This document shows positions 9,835 to 19,044 of a stretch of DNA of 64,000 bases, in pieces. Position numbers and translations under genes: made by a program. This DNA comes from Nocardioides daedukensis (GTDB lineage Bacteria; Actinomycetota; Actinomycetes; Propionibacteriales; Nocardioidaceae): the NCBI RefSeq assembly GCF_013408415.1, contig NZ_JACCAA010000001.1, positions 2,852,001-2,916,000 on the forward strand, given 5' to 3'. Below the pieces are notes generated by a model. It worked only from the letters and a program-made list of their open reading frames with translations, did not search any database and was not told the DNA's origin. Position 1 is the stretch's first letter. Each line of letters starts with the position of its first letter.

Positions 9835-10583
9835 CAGCTGACCTCTCCGGGCAGGTCGCGATCGTCACCGGTGCGACGGCCGGTCTCGGCACCCGATTTG
9901 CCCAGGTGCTGGCCGCCGCGGGCGCGAAGGTCGCGGTGACCGGTCGTCGTACCGACCGGATCGCCGAGGTCGTCGAGTCGATCACCGCAACCGGCGCGAC
10001 GGCGTACGGCGTCCAGCTCGACGTCTCCGACCCGGCCTCGATCGAGGCCTGCCTGAGCGAGGTGTCGCAGCAGCTCGGCACCCCGCAGATCCTGGTCAAC
10101 AACGCCGGCATCCCCGACGCGGCGCGGGCGCACAAGATGTCGCTCGAGCTCGTCGACGCGGTGCTGGACACCAACGTGCGCGGGCCGTGGCTGATGTCGA
10201 CCGGTGTGGCTCGGCAGCTGATCGCTGCCGAGCTGCCCGGGCGGATCGTGAACATCTCCTCGATGAGCGCCTATCACTACAGCGGTGAGGGGGCGGCGCT
10301 CTATGCGACCAGCAAGGCCGCGGTCGCGCGGATGACCGAGACCCTGGCCGTCGAGTGGGCGCGCAACCACATCAACGTCAACGCCATCGCCCCGGGCGCG
10401 TTCGCCTCGGAAATGATGGACGGGATGCTCTCCCGGATGGGCGACATCACCCAGGGCTTCCCGCGCAAGCGGCTCGGCGACCCGGCCCAGCTCGACAGCA
10501 CGCTGCTCTACCTCGTCTCGCCGGACTCGGAGGCCGTGACCGGCACCATCATCAAGGTCGACGACGGCCAGACCCACCGCTGA
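9831..10583 (+). CDS. Short-chain dehydrogenase/reductase
   Basis: A 250-residue classical SDR whose GTG start overlaps the preceding stop. The cofactor motif is TGATAGLGTRFA (about 13-24), then NNAG (about residue 88), the Ser/Tyr/Lys triad in NISSMSAYHYSGEGAALYATSK, and the C-terminal VSPDSEAVTGTIIKVDDGQTHR. It likely oxidises a hydroxyacyl-CoA or a steroid hydroxyl with NAD(P)+. It is the third gene of the kinase-ACAD-SDR run and 25 bp before a luciferase-like gene. Confidence 0.9.
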   Translation: MTADLSGQVAIVTGATAGLGTRFAQVLAAAGAKVAVTGRRTDRIAEVVESITATGATAYGVQLDVSDPASIEACLSEVSQQLGTPQILVNNAGIPDAARAHKMSLELVDAVLDTNVRGPWLMSTGVARQLIAAELPGRIVNISSMSAYHYSGEGAALYATSKAAVARMTETLAVEWARNHINVNAIAPGAFASEMMDGMLSRMGDITQGFPRKRLGDPAQLDSTLLYLVSPDSEAVTGTIIKVDDGQTHR

Positions 10584-10608
10584 TTCCCTGTCACTGAAGG
10601 AGAAACCC

Positions 10609-11648
<1,040 letters not shown>

Positions 11649-11652
<4 letters not shown>

Positions 11653-12395
11653 GCTCGCTGGTGGTCGAGGATCGCGAACACATCCGGATCCTCACCCTGT
11701 CGCGACCGGAGCGCCGCAACGCGATCGACCAGGGGCTGGCCGAGGAGCTCTCGGCCGCCTTCGACGCGATCGAGGCGGACCGTTCGGTGCGGGCTGTGAT
11801 CCTGACCGGCGGGCCGTCGTTCTTCTGTGCCGGCACGGACCTCGCCTCCGAGGCTCCTCCGCGGACGGAGGCCGGTGGGCCCTACGGATTCCTCGCGCGG
11901 GTACGTCGTACCCCGCTCATCGCGGCTGTCGAGGGGTTCGCCTTCGGTGGCGGCTTCGAGTGCGTGCTGGCCAGTGACCTGGTCGTGGCGGCGCAGGACG
12001 CGCGCTTCGCGGCCCCCGAGGTGAAGCGGGGCGTGGTGGCCAACACAGGGGCGCTGTTCCGTGCCGGCGTACGACTGCCGTTCAACGTGGCCACCGAGAT
12101 GCTGCTCACCGGCGACCCGCTGGGCGCCGAGCGGGCACACGAGGTTGGCTTCGTGAACGTGCTCACCGCCCCGGGCGGAACGCTCGACGCGGCGCTCGAC
12201 CTGGCCGGCCGGGTCGGGGCCAACAGCCCCGACGCCGTGTCGATCTCACTCGGTGCGGTGGCGCAGGAGGCCGCCCAGCGCGAGGAGGGTGGTTGGCGAC
12301 TGACCGCGCAGGCGGAAGTGGAGATCGCGCAGTCCCCGAACCGAGCGGAGGGCGTGACCGCGTTCTTCGAGAAGCGCCCGCCCCGCTGGTCCTGA
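11649..12395 (+). CDS. Enoyl-CoA hydratase/isomerase family protein
   Basis: A 248-residue crotonase: ILTLSRPERRNAIDQG, VILTGGPSFFCAGTDLAS, and AAVEGFAFGGGFECVLASDLVVAAQ, where a Glu (GGGFEC) occupies a position used for catalysis in true hydratases. The start overlaps the preceding stop as ATGA. It is the last gene of the 7483-12395 operon. Its 3' end meets a composite repeat array at a convergent junction. Confidence 0.91.
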
Positions 12396-12407
12396 CCCCG
12401 GCCCTTT

Positions 12408-12546
12408 CGCCGACCCGTCGCGAATTGTCGTTCTGACCCTCGCTGACCCGTCGTGAGTTCGCGTTCTGGCTCCCGCTGACCCGTCGCGAGTTCGCGTTCT
12501 GGCTCGATCTTCCGGGCGCAGAATGCGAATTCACGACGGGTCAGCG
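12408..12546. repeat. Family-1 repeat: three 33-bp direct units plus one inverted unit
   Basis: Units at 12408-12440, 12441-12473 and 12474-12506 each begin CGCyGACCCGTCG and continue with GTTCTG-type sequence. An inverted copy at 12517-12546 (AGAATGCGAATTCACGACGG core) can pair with the third unit through a 10-base loop. It begins 12 bp after the crotonase stop. Confidence 0.85.
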
Positions 12547-12552
12547 ATTTGG

Positions 12553-12618
12553 CCCGCAACAACTGGCGGTTCGACGCTCAAGAACTGCAGGTTCGACGCG
12601 CAACAACTGCAGGGTGGT
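12553..12618. repeat. Family-2 repeat: three tandem 22-bp units
   Basis: Units at 12553-12574, 12575-12596 and 12597-12618 follow the pattern CGCGCAACAACTGCAGGTTC plus GA, with a few substitutions. The array ends two bases before the stop codon of the minus-strand thioesterase gene (12621). The same unit occurs at 27455-27617 and 57699-57830 and, in hybrid form, at 16771-16855. Confidence 0.88.
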
Positions 12619-12620
12619 GG

Positions 12621-13142
12621 TCAGTGGGCGGCCATCACGCCGCACAGCGGGGGTTGCCAGTCGACGACGGGTTGATCGGCCAGGACCTTGTCGAGGCCTG
12701 AGGCCACGTCGTCGGGGAACGGCTCGATGCGGCGGGCCTCGAGACTGACGTGGGCGAGCACCAGCTCGAGGGTGTTGGCGACCAGACGCCGGGCCGGATC
12801 GACGAGATAGCAGATCATGTGCGCGGTCTTCGCCGACCGGGCGAGCAGCTGCGGATGTACGGCGATGCTGTCGCCGAGCCTGAGCTCTGCCGCATAGCGG
12901 ATGTGGTGCTCGAGGGTGAAGACCCCGAGACCTCGCTCGGCTCGATAGGCGTCGTCGATGCCGGCGAGCGTGCACAGGTCATCCGCCGCCCAGGAGTTGA
13001 GGTCGAGGTAGTAGCGGATGTTCATGTGGCCGTTGTAGTCGAGGAAGTCCTCGCCCACGCTGGCGGTGCGCGTCGCCGGGATCTGGGTGACCTGCTCATA
13101 GGTGGGCAGGGGGATCCGTGGCGGCGCAGAAGGAGCTGACAT
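12621..13142 (-). CDS. Hotdog-fold acyl-CoA thioesterase
   Basis: From ATG 13142 the protein has 173 residues: MSAPSAPPRIPLPTYEQVTQIP, then VGEDFLDYNGHMNIRYYLDLNSWAADDLC, GVFTLEHHIRYAAELRLGDSIAVHPQLL, and VLAHVSLEARRIEPFPDDVA. DYNGHMN is the active-site loop of the 4-hydroxybenzoyl-CoA/YbgC-like thioesterase group. An in-frame TTG at 13169 would add nine residues. I prefer ATG because a possible -10 (TATCCT) lies about 6 bases upstream of it, which would give a leaderless mRNA. It is divergent from an ACAD gene and probably releases CoA from stalled acyl-CoAs. Confidence 0.85.
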   Translation of the reverse strand: MSAPSAPPRIPLPTYEQVTQIPATRTASVGEDFLDYNGHMNIRYYLDLNSWAADDLCTLAGIDDAYRAERGLGVFTLEHHIRYAAELRLGDSIAVHPQLLARSAKTAHMICYLVDPARRLVANTLELVLAHVSLEARRIEPFPDDVASGLDKVLADQPVVDWQPPLCGVMAAH

Positions 13143-13174
13143 GGCAGGAGGATAGCAATCGGCAGACAAGATCA

Positions 13175-13205
13175 GTCAAGTGAAAATAATGTTAAGGCAC
13201 TTGAC
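13175..13205. promoter_or_regulatory. Inverted repeat in divergent thioesterase/ACAD promoter
   Basis: GTCAAGTG (13175-13182) is repeated inverted as CACTTGAC (13198-13205) across a 15-bp AT-rich spacer. Each arm contains a -35-like TTGACT pointing outward, one per direction. This could be an operator or simply two -35 boxes; both readings fit. Confidence 0.55.
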
Positions 13206-13276
13206 TCACGCCGTGGAATGGCGCAGGCTGTCCGCAACGGCTTCGATCGGGGGCCCGCAGAGAAAGTGATCGCGCC

Positions 13277-14548
13277 GTGTGGAGTTTTGCCAATGACCCC
13301 GAGTTCCAGCCGGAGCTGGACTGGATCGACACGTTCGTGCGCGAAGAGGTGCAGCCCCTCGACTACGTCCTCGGGAGCCAGTGGAACATCCACGACCCCG
13401 AGTTCGAGCGGCTCGTGCGTCCCCTGCAAGCGCAGGTGAAGGCTCGCGGTCTATGGGCCTGCCACCTCGGCCCTGAGCTCGGCGGCCCCGGATATGGACA
13501 GCTCAAGCTGGCCCTGATGAACGAGAAGTTCGGGATGTCCCGGTTCGGTCCGATCGTGTTCGGCGCCCAGGCACCCGACACCGGCAACTCCGAGATCCTC
13601 GCCCACTTCGCGACTGAGGAGCAGAAGGAGAAATACCTCAAGCCGCTGCTCGCCAACGAAGTGGTCTCGTGCTTCTCGATGACCGAGCCGCAGGGTGGCG
13701 CCGACCCGCTCGCCTTCGAGACCAGTGCCGTCCGCGATGGTGACGACTGGGTGATCAACGGCGAGAAGTGGTTCGCCTCCGAGGCAGACGCGGCCGGCTT
13801 CTACATCATGATGGTGGTCACCGACCCCGAGGCCGCGAGCCCCTACAACCGGGCCTCGATGTTCATCATCGACCAGGGCACCCCCGGTCTGGTCAACGTG
13901 CGCAACTACGGCTTCTACGGCGAGCCCGAGGACACCCACGCCCACCTGCGGCTGACCGACGTACGTGTCTCGGCCAGTCAGATGCTCGGTGAGCCCGGGC
14001 AGGCCTTCGCCATTGCCCAGACCCGTCTCGGCGGTGGGCGCATGCACCACGCCATGCGCACGCTGGCCCAGGCCACCCGCGCCTTCGAGATGACCTGCGA
14101 GCGGGTGGTCTCCCGGACCACCAAGGGCGAGCGCCTGGCCGACAAGCAGCTGGTCCAGGCCTCCATCGCCGACACCTGGGTGCAGCTGCGCCAGTTCCGT
14201 CTGCTGGTCCTCGAGACCGCATGGATGGCCGACCAGGGCAAGGACTGGAAGGCCCTGCGCAAGAACGTCTCCGCAGTGAAGACAGTGATGCCCAAGGTGC
14301 TCAACGACGTCGCCTCGCGGGCCCTGCACCTGCACGGTGCGCTCGGCCTCACTCACGAGCTGCCCTTCGCGGAATGGGTGATCAACTCGTTCCACGTCGG
14401 GCTCGCCGACGGACCCACCGAGGTGCACCAGATGGTGGTCGCGCGTGAGGTGCTCAAGGACGTAAAGCCCGAGCCCAACATGTTCCCCAGCTACCTCCGC
14501 CACGACCTGGCCGAACAAGCAAGGGTGAAGTTCGGCATCACCGCCTGA
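13277..14548 (+). CDS. ACAD11-like acyl-CoA dehydrogenase
   Basis: A 423-residue flavoprotein beginning at GTG 13277 (MWSFANDPEFQPELDWIDTFVREEVQPLD), with no clear ribosome site upstream. It has FGAQAPDTGNSEILAHFATEEQKEKYL, SMTEPQGGADPLAFETSAV, GGGRMHHAMRTLAQATRAF and a C-terminal LADGPTEVHQMVVAREVL. Asp again replaces the medium-chain catalytic Glu. A kinase gene of the APH fold follows 54 bp later, repeating the kinase/ACAD pairing of 7483-9834 but in reverse gene order. Confidence 0.92.
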   Translation: MWSFANDPEFQPELDWIDTFVREEVQPLDYVLGSQWNIHDPEFERLVRPLQAQVKARGLWACHLGPELGGPGYGQLKLALMNEKFGMSRFGPIVFGAQAPDTGNSEILAHFATEEQKEKYLKPLLANEVVSCFSMTEPQGGADPLAFETSAVRDGDDWVINGEKWFASEADAAGFYIMMVVTDPEAASPYNRASMFIIDQGTPGLVNVRNYGFYGEPEDTHAHLRLTDVRVSASQMLGEPGQAFAIAQTRLGGGRMHHAMRTLAQATRAFEMTCERVVSRTTKGERLADKQLVQASIADTWVQLRQFRLLVLETAWMADQGKDWKALRKNVSAVKTVMPKVLNDVASRALHLHGALGLTHELPFAEWVINSFHVGLADGPTEVHQMVVAREVLKDVKPEPNMFPSYLRHDLAEQARVKFGITA

Positions 14549-14602
14549 CCACTCGATCCGCCGGCGCACACGCCCTGACAACCCGGAAGGCCATGGAGCA
14601 CA

Positions 14603-15634
14603 GTGGGAGTTGTGGAATCACCCGTCGACCTGGAGGCGCTGGCCTCATGGATGGACAAGCAGTCCCTGGGCAATGGCGAGATAGAGGTGCTCGGCCCACT
14701 CGGGGGCGGCACCCAGAACATCATCCTGCGGTTGCGCCGTGACGGGCGTGACTTCGTCCTGCGCCGCGGACCGGCCAACCTGCGTGCCAAGACGAACTCC
14801 GCCCTGCTGCGGGAGATGCGCGTCCTCTCGGCCCTCGCTGCCAGTCCGGTCCCGCACCCGGCGGTGATCGCCACCTGCGAGGACGAGACGGTCCTCGGCG
14901 GCGCGGTCTTCTATCTCATGGAGCCGGTCGACGGCTACAACCCCAGTGAGCAGGCGCCCGTCGGCGACCGCGACCGACTGCGCCACATCGCCTTCTCGTC
15001 CGTGGACGCCATCGCTGCGCTGGCCGCGGTGGATCACGTGGCCGTGGGCCTGGGTGACCTCGGTCGGCCCGAAGGCTTCCTCGACCGGCAGGTGCCCCAG
15101 TGGCTGGGCCAGCTGGAGCGCTATCGCGAGCTGGACGGCTATCCCGGGCACGACCTCCCGGGCGTCGACCGGGTCGCTGACTGGCTCACCGCCAACCAGC
15201 CCGCCGACCGGATCCCCGGCATCATGCACGGCGACTACCACCTCGCCAACCTGCTGGTCTCCCACGAGAGTGGCGACGTCGCCGCCGTGGTCGACTGGGA
15301 GATGTCGACCATCGGTGACCCGCTCCTCGACCTCGGTTGGCTCCTGGCCACCTGGCCGCAGGAGGATCAGCACCTGTTGCTCGGCGACGGCGTACGCGCC
15401 CTGCAGGGCGTGGTCACCCGCGATGAGCTGGTAGCGCGCTATGAGGAGCGTTCCGGACGCCGGGTCGCCGACGCCGAGTGGTACGTCGTACTCGCCTGCT
15501 TCAAGCTCGGCATCGTCATCGAAGGCACCCACGCCCGCGCCACCGCCGGCCTGATGGGCAAGGCGGTCGGCGACCGCATGCACGCCGGCGCCGTCGGCCT
15601 GCTCACCCAGGCCCGCTCCGTCGCGGGCGTCTGA
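14603..15634 (+). CDS. APH-fold kinase, ACAD10/11-like (second copy)
   Basis: A 343-residue kinase related in layout to the one at 7483: LGGGTQNIILRL, FVLRRGPAN, IPGIMHGDYHLANLL with catalytic Asp211, and AAVVDWEMSTIGDPLLDLGWLLATW with metal-binding Asp231. The start is GTG 14603, with GGAG close upstream; GTG 14612 is an alternative. It lies between an ACAD11-like gene and the racemase gene. It is a candidate hydroxyacyl-CoA kinase by analogy with ACAD10/11 and LvaA. Its exact substrate cannot be deduced. Confidence 0.84.
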   Translation: MGVVESPVDLEALASWMDKQSLGNGEIEVLGPLGGGTQNIILRLRRDGRDFVLRRGPANLRAKTNSALLREMRVLSALAASPVPHPAVIATCEDETVLGGAVFYLMEPVDGYNPSEQAPVGDRDRLRHIAFSSVDAIAALAAVDHVAVGLGDLGRPEGFLDRQVPQWLGQLERYRELDGYPGHDLPGVDRVADWLTANQPADRIPGIMHGDYHLANLLVSHESGDVAAVVDWEMSTIGDPLLDLGWLLATWPQEDQHLLLGDGVRALQGVVTRDELVARYEERSGRRVADAEWYVVLACFKLGIVIEGTHARATAGLMGKAVGDRMHAGAVGLLTQARSVAGV

Positions 15635-15680
15635 GTCGCTCCCCAGGTTTTCTGCACGTCCCACCAGCACAGGAGTTGTG

Positions 15681-16766
15681 ATGACCAAGCCCCTCAACGG
15701 CGTCCGCATCGTCGAGCTGGCCGGCATCGGGCCCGGCCCGCACGCCGCCATGATCCTGGCCGACCTCGGGGCCGAGGTGGTGCGGGTGACCCGGCCGGGT
15801 ACGCCGTCCCACCTCACCGCCACCGCGCACACCCTGCGTGGGCGCCGGTCCGTCGTGGCAGACTTGAAGGATGTCGATGACCTGGCCTTGGTGAAGGCCA
15901 TGGTCGAGAAGGCCGATGTCCTCGTCGAGGGTTTCCGCCCGGGTGTACTCGAGCGGCTCGGCCTCGGGCCCGAGGACACCCGTGAGGTCAACCCGCGACT
16001 GATCCACGCGCGGATGACCGGCTGGGGGCAGACCGGGCCGCTGGCCCACACTGCCGGGCACGACATCAACTACATCTCGTTGACCGGCGCCTTGCACGCG
16101 ATCGGCACGGCAGAGCACCCGGTGCCGCCGTTGAACCTCGTCGGGGACTATGGCGGCGGCTCGATGATGCTGGTGACTGGCGTGCTGGCCGCCCTCTTCG
16201 AGCGCGAGCGGACCGGGGTGGGCCAGGTCGTCGACGCCGGCATGGTCGACGGGGCCAGTGTCCTGCTGCAGGGCCTGCTCGAGCTGCGGGACCTGGACCA
16301 GTGGACCGACACCCGGCACGACAACATCCTCGACGGGGCGGCGCCGTTCTATCGGACCTATGCCTGCAGTGACGGGGGTTTCATGGCGGTCGGTGCCATC
16401 GAGCCGCAGTTCTATGCCCTGCTCGTCGAGGGGCTGGGGCTCGAGCTGGAGGAGCTGGCGGACCGTGACGACAAGACCACCTGGCAGTCCCTCTCGGAAC
16501 TGTTCGCGGGTCGGTTCGCCGAACAGTCGCGCGAGCACTGGACCAAGGTCTTCGACGGCACGGACGCCTGCGTGACCCCGGTGCTGTCCTTTGCCGAGGC
16601 GGTCGAGCACCCCCATGTCGCCGTACGCCGTTCACTCGTCGCGGGCGAGATGGCCGGGTCGGTCGTGGCCACCGTGGCGCCGCGTCTCGGCGCGACTCCG
16701 GACGCGGCACCTGCCGGACCCACGACCGAGGAAGCGCTGGCGGACCTGGTCGCCGACTGGTCCTGA
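15681..16766 (+). CDS. Alpha-methylacyl-CoA racemase (CoA-transferase family III)
   Basis: A 361-residue protein starting at ATG 15681 (AGGAG 5 bases upstream; GTG 15678 is less well spaced). It has the CaiB/BaiF fold with GVRIVELAGIGPGPHAAMILADLGAEVVRV, the catalytic pair His127 (TAGHDINY) and Asp156 (LVGDYGGGS), GQVVDAGMVDGASVL and APFYRTYACSDGGFMAVGAIEPQFY. His and Asp at these positions match the racemase Mcr rather than CoA transferases. The enzyme epimerises 2-methylacyl-CoAs such as 25R/25S sterol side-chain thioesters before dehydrogenation. It ends at a hairpin-forming repeat. Confidence 0.92.
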   Translation: MTKPLNGVRIVELAGIGPGPHAAMILADLGAEVVRVTRPGTPSHLTATAHTLRGRRSVVADLKDVDDLALVKAMVEKADVLVEGFRPGVLERLGLGPEDTREVNPRLIHARMTGWGQTGPLAHTAGHDINYISLTGALHAIGTAEHPVPPLNLVGDYGGGSMMLVTGVLAALFERERTGVGQVVDAGMVDGASVLLQGLLELRDLDQWTDTRHDNILDGAAPFYRTYACSDGGFMAVGAIEPQFYALLVEGLGLELEELADRDDKTTWQSLSELFAGRFAEQSREHWTKVFDGTDACVTPVLSFAEAVEHPHVAVRRSLVAGEMAGSVVATVAPRLGATPDAAPAGPTTEEALADLVADWS

Positions 16767-16770
16767 CACA

Positions 16771-16855
16771 CCCGCCGACCCGGCAGTTGTTGACACCTGA
16801 TCGTGTCAACAACTGCCGGGTCGGCGGTGTGGGGCGTCAACAACTGCCGGGTCGG
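16771..16855. repeat. Hybrid family-1/2 hairpin plus third copy at convergent junction
   Basis: A 25-bp perfect inverted repeat (16772-16796 and 16803-16827) with a 6-base loop is followed by a third, partial copy at 16836-16855. The unit starts like family 1 (CCGCCGACCC) and ends like family 2 (GGCAGTTGTTG). It fills almost all of the space between the racemase stop (16766) and the TetR stop (16856), and should form a very stable stem in RNA from either strand. Confidence 0.9.
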
Positions 16856-17650
16856 TCAGGCCTCGGGGTGTCGCTCGTCCATGATCCGTCGGGTCTCGGG
16901 GGAGAGGTCCGCGCCGAGGATGGCCGCCGCGAGGTCGACCAGTTGGGCTGCGAAGAGCTCACCGCCGTGGTCGACACCCATGCGGGCGCGCCGCCCCAGC
17001 TCGAGGTGCACGAACCGGATCGCGGCAAACCTGCGGTGCAACGGAGGGCCCGCCGTACGCGGGGGCATCAGCTCTTCGATGAGCGTCGACCACCGGTCCA
17101 GGCTCCCGTCGGGGTCATAGACCAGGGCGCCCAGCGCGTCGTCGGGGTCGACAAGCGCGTCCGACCGGTTCACGAGCTGGGCTGCAACCTGGAGGAAGTG
17201 CCGGCCCCCCTCGTCGGAGAGCTCGGCGATCAAGGGCGTCACCAGGATGGCCGCGCCCTCGCGCAGGGTGATCTCTCCGCGGGAGAGCAGGTGGTCCAGG
17301 AGCGCGTGGCGGCGGACCGAGATGCGCGGGACGTAGTGATCGACGAGCACGCGCAGCATGCCCTCGCGATCACCGAAGTGATATTGGAGCGCGGTCGTGT
17401 TCTTCTGGCCGGCCTCGCGGGTGATCTCGCGCAGGGACACGCCTTCGAGGCCGCGCTCGGCGATGAGCCGGGCGGCGGCGTTGAGGATGCGGGTGCGGGC
17501 GTCGGGCCCGGCGTTGGCGCGCCCGTTGGTGCCCTTGACTGCGGTCTTCCGGGGTTGGGTGGTGGTCTCGGCCAGGGGGGCGGTGGCCGCCTTCCTGGCC
17601 GGCGCTCCGGCCTTGTTGGCCGGCGTTCTGGCCCCCGAGGAGTTACTCAT
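16856..17650 (-). CDS. TetR family transcriptional regulator
   Basis: A 264-residue protein with ATG at 17650 (MSNSSGARTPANKAGAPARKA). A basic, Ala/Thr-rich leader of about 45 residues precedes the helix-turn-helix: TRILNAAARLIAERGLEGVSLREITREAGQKNTTALQYHFGDREGML. The C-terminal domain is of the TetR_C type with RRHALLDHLLSRGEITLREGAAILVTPLIAELSDEGGRHFLQVAAQLV. It is divergent from the branched-chain-type ABC importer operon and probably represses it. The ligand is unknown. Confidence 0.9.
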   Translation of the reverse strand: MSNSSGARTPANKAGAPARKAATAPLAETTTQPRKTAVKGTNGRANAGPDARTRILNAAARLIAERGLEGVSLREITREAGQKNTTALQYHFGDREGMLRVLVDHYVPRISVRRHALLDHLLSRGEITLREGAAILVTPLIAELSDEGGRHFLQVAAQLVNRSDALVDPDDALGALVYDPDGSLDRWSTLIEELMPPRTAGPPLHRRFAAIRFVHLELGRRARMGVDHGGELFAAQLVDLAAAILGADLSPETRRIMDERHPEA

Positions 17651-17684
17651 GAGTTGGAAGTGTAGGGGGCAATCAGGCCCCTGA

Positions 17685-17746
17685 CAATTAGAATCTGGAT
17701 CAATTGCCAAAAGTCTTGTGTCAGTTGCCTTAATGCGTCTAGCATC
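17685..17746. promoter_or_regulatory. Divergent promoter region of TetR and Liv-type operon
   Basis: CAATT (17685-17689) and AATTG (17702-17706) form an inverted pair across 12 bp, a plausible TetR site. Further on, TTGTGT followed after 18 bp by TAGCAT (about 17716-17745) is a possible promoter for the importer operon. Both are read by eye. Confidence 0.4.
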
Positions 17747-17802
17747 ATATCCACGCCGCCAGATGCGGCGCACGTCACACAGGATCCGAGAAAGGTTCGA
17801 AC

Positions 17803-19020
17803 ATGCTGAACTGGTCTGCAAAGCGCCCGGTGATCGCGGCGGTGGCTGCGATCCTCGCGCTCTCCGCGTGTGGCTCGGGCGACGACAGCGGCGCGACGGG
17901 CAAGAAGGACTCCGACGGGGTCATCACCGTCAAGCTCGGGGTGGTCGGTCCCAAGACCGGACCCGCCTCCCTCTACTACAAGTACATGGACCAGAACTTC
18001 GAGACCTTCTCCGACGACTTCGAGGAGAAGTACAAGGTCCGCTTCGAGATCATCGGCGAGGACGACCAGGCTTCCCCCGAGGAGACCGCCCGCGCGGTCA
18101 GCCGTCTGATCAACGAGGAGGCCGTCCACGCCATCCTCGGCCCGCCGCTCTCCGGCAATGCGCTCCAGGTCGCCGACGTGATCCAGAAGAGCCAGATCCC
18201 GTGGCTGCTGGCCGGCCCGAACGCCGATGAGGCGATCAACTACGACATCCAGCCGAACTGGGCCTTCCAGACCAACTTCACCAACCAGCAGATCATGGAG
18301 ATCCTGGGCACCCGCCTCTTCGCCGACAACAACAAGGTCGGCATCGTCTACTCGGCGGACGGCTTCGGCCAGTCCAACCTGGACCACCTCAAGTCCTGGG
18401 CCAAGGAGAACGGCAAGAAGCTGACCGCCGAGGAGTCGCTCCAGCCCGGCTCGAGTGACGCCAACGCGATCATCAAGCGCTTCAAGTCGGCCGGCGTCGA
18501 CTCGGTGTTCATGGGCATCACCCAGGGTGCCGACACGGCCACCGTGACCCGCGCGATCGAGCAGGCGGGCTATGAGCCCAAGACGATCATGACGACCGGC
18601 ACGATCCTGACCAACTACAAGACCATCGCCGAGCCGTCGCAGTGGGAGAACATCCAGATCGTCGACCCGCGCAACTTCCTCGAGGGTGGCGACAAGGAGA
18701 TCCTGGACGCCGTCCAGGAGGCAACTGGTGAGGCTCCGGCCATCCCGACCAACAACATCAGCACCTACGCGATGCTCGACATCTATGCCCAGGCCGTCGC
18801 CGAGGTCGGTGACGCGAACGACCGTGAGGCAGTGCGCAAGGCGATGGAGGACATCGAGACCGTCCACATCGGCAGCCTGACCATCGAGAAGCCGTTCACC
18901 ACGACCGACCACAAGCTCTATGACGACGACCCGGCCAACTGGCTGACCTACGGCTTCGACGAGAAGTTCAACCTCAAGCTCCTCGGCACCGCCGAGGAGT
19001 GCCTCGAGAAGGGCTGCTGA
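17803..19020 (+). CDS. Branched-chain-type ABC transporter substrate-binding lipoprotein
   Basis: A 405-residue lipoprotein. The signal peptide MLNWSAKRPVIAAVAAILAL ends in an LSAC lipobox (Cys23), followed by an acidic/Gly linker. The mature part is a periplasmic-binding type-1 (LivJ-like) fold: ITVKLGVVGPKTGPASLYY, EIIGEDDQASPEETARAVSRLINEEAVHAILGPPLSGNALQVADVIQ, NNKVGIVYSADGFGQSN and VDSVFMGITQGADTATVTRAIEQAGYEPKTIM. It is the first gene of a complete importer operon. In this acyl-CoA context the ligand may be a carboxylic acid (steroid acid or aromatic acid) rather than an amino acid, which is inference. Confidence 0.93.
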   Translation: MLNWSAKRPVIAAVAAILALSACGSGDDSGATGKKDSDGVITVKLGVVGPKTGPASLYYKYMDQNFETFSDDFEEKYKVRFEIIGEDDQASPEETARAVSRLINEEAVHAILGPPLSGNALQVADVIQKSQIPWLLAGPNADEAINYDIQPNWAFQTNFTNQQIMEILGTRLFADNNKVGIVYSADGFGQSNLDHLKSWAKENGKKLTAEESLQPGSSDANAIIKRFKSAGVDSVFMGITQGADTATVTRAIEQAGYEPKTIMTTGTILTNYKTIAEPSQWENIQIVDPRNFLEGGDKEILDAVQEATGEAPAIPTNNISTYAMLDIYAQAVAEVGDANDREAVRKAMEDIETVHIGSLTIEKPFTTTDHKLYDDDPANWLTYGFDEKFNLKLLGTAEECLEKGC

Positions 19021-19044
19021 CGCCCCGGCGTCGGAGAGACTGAC

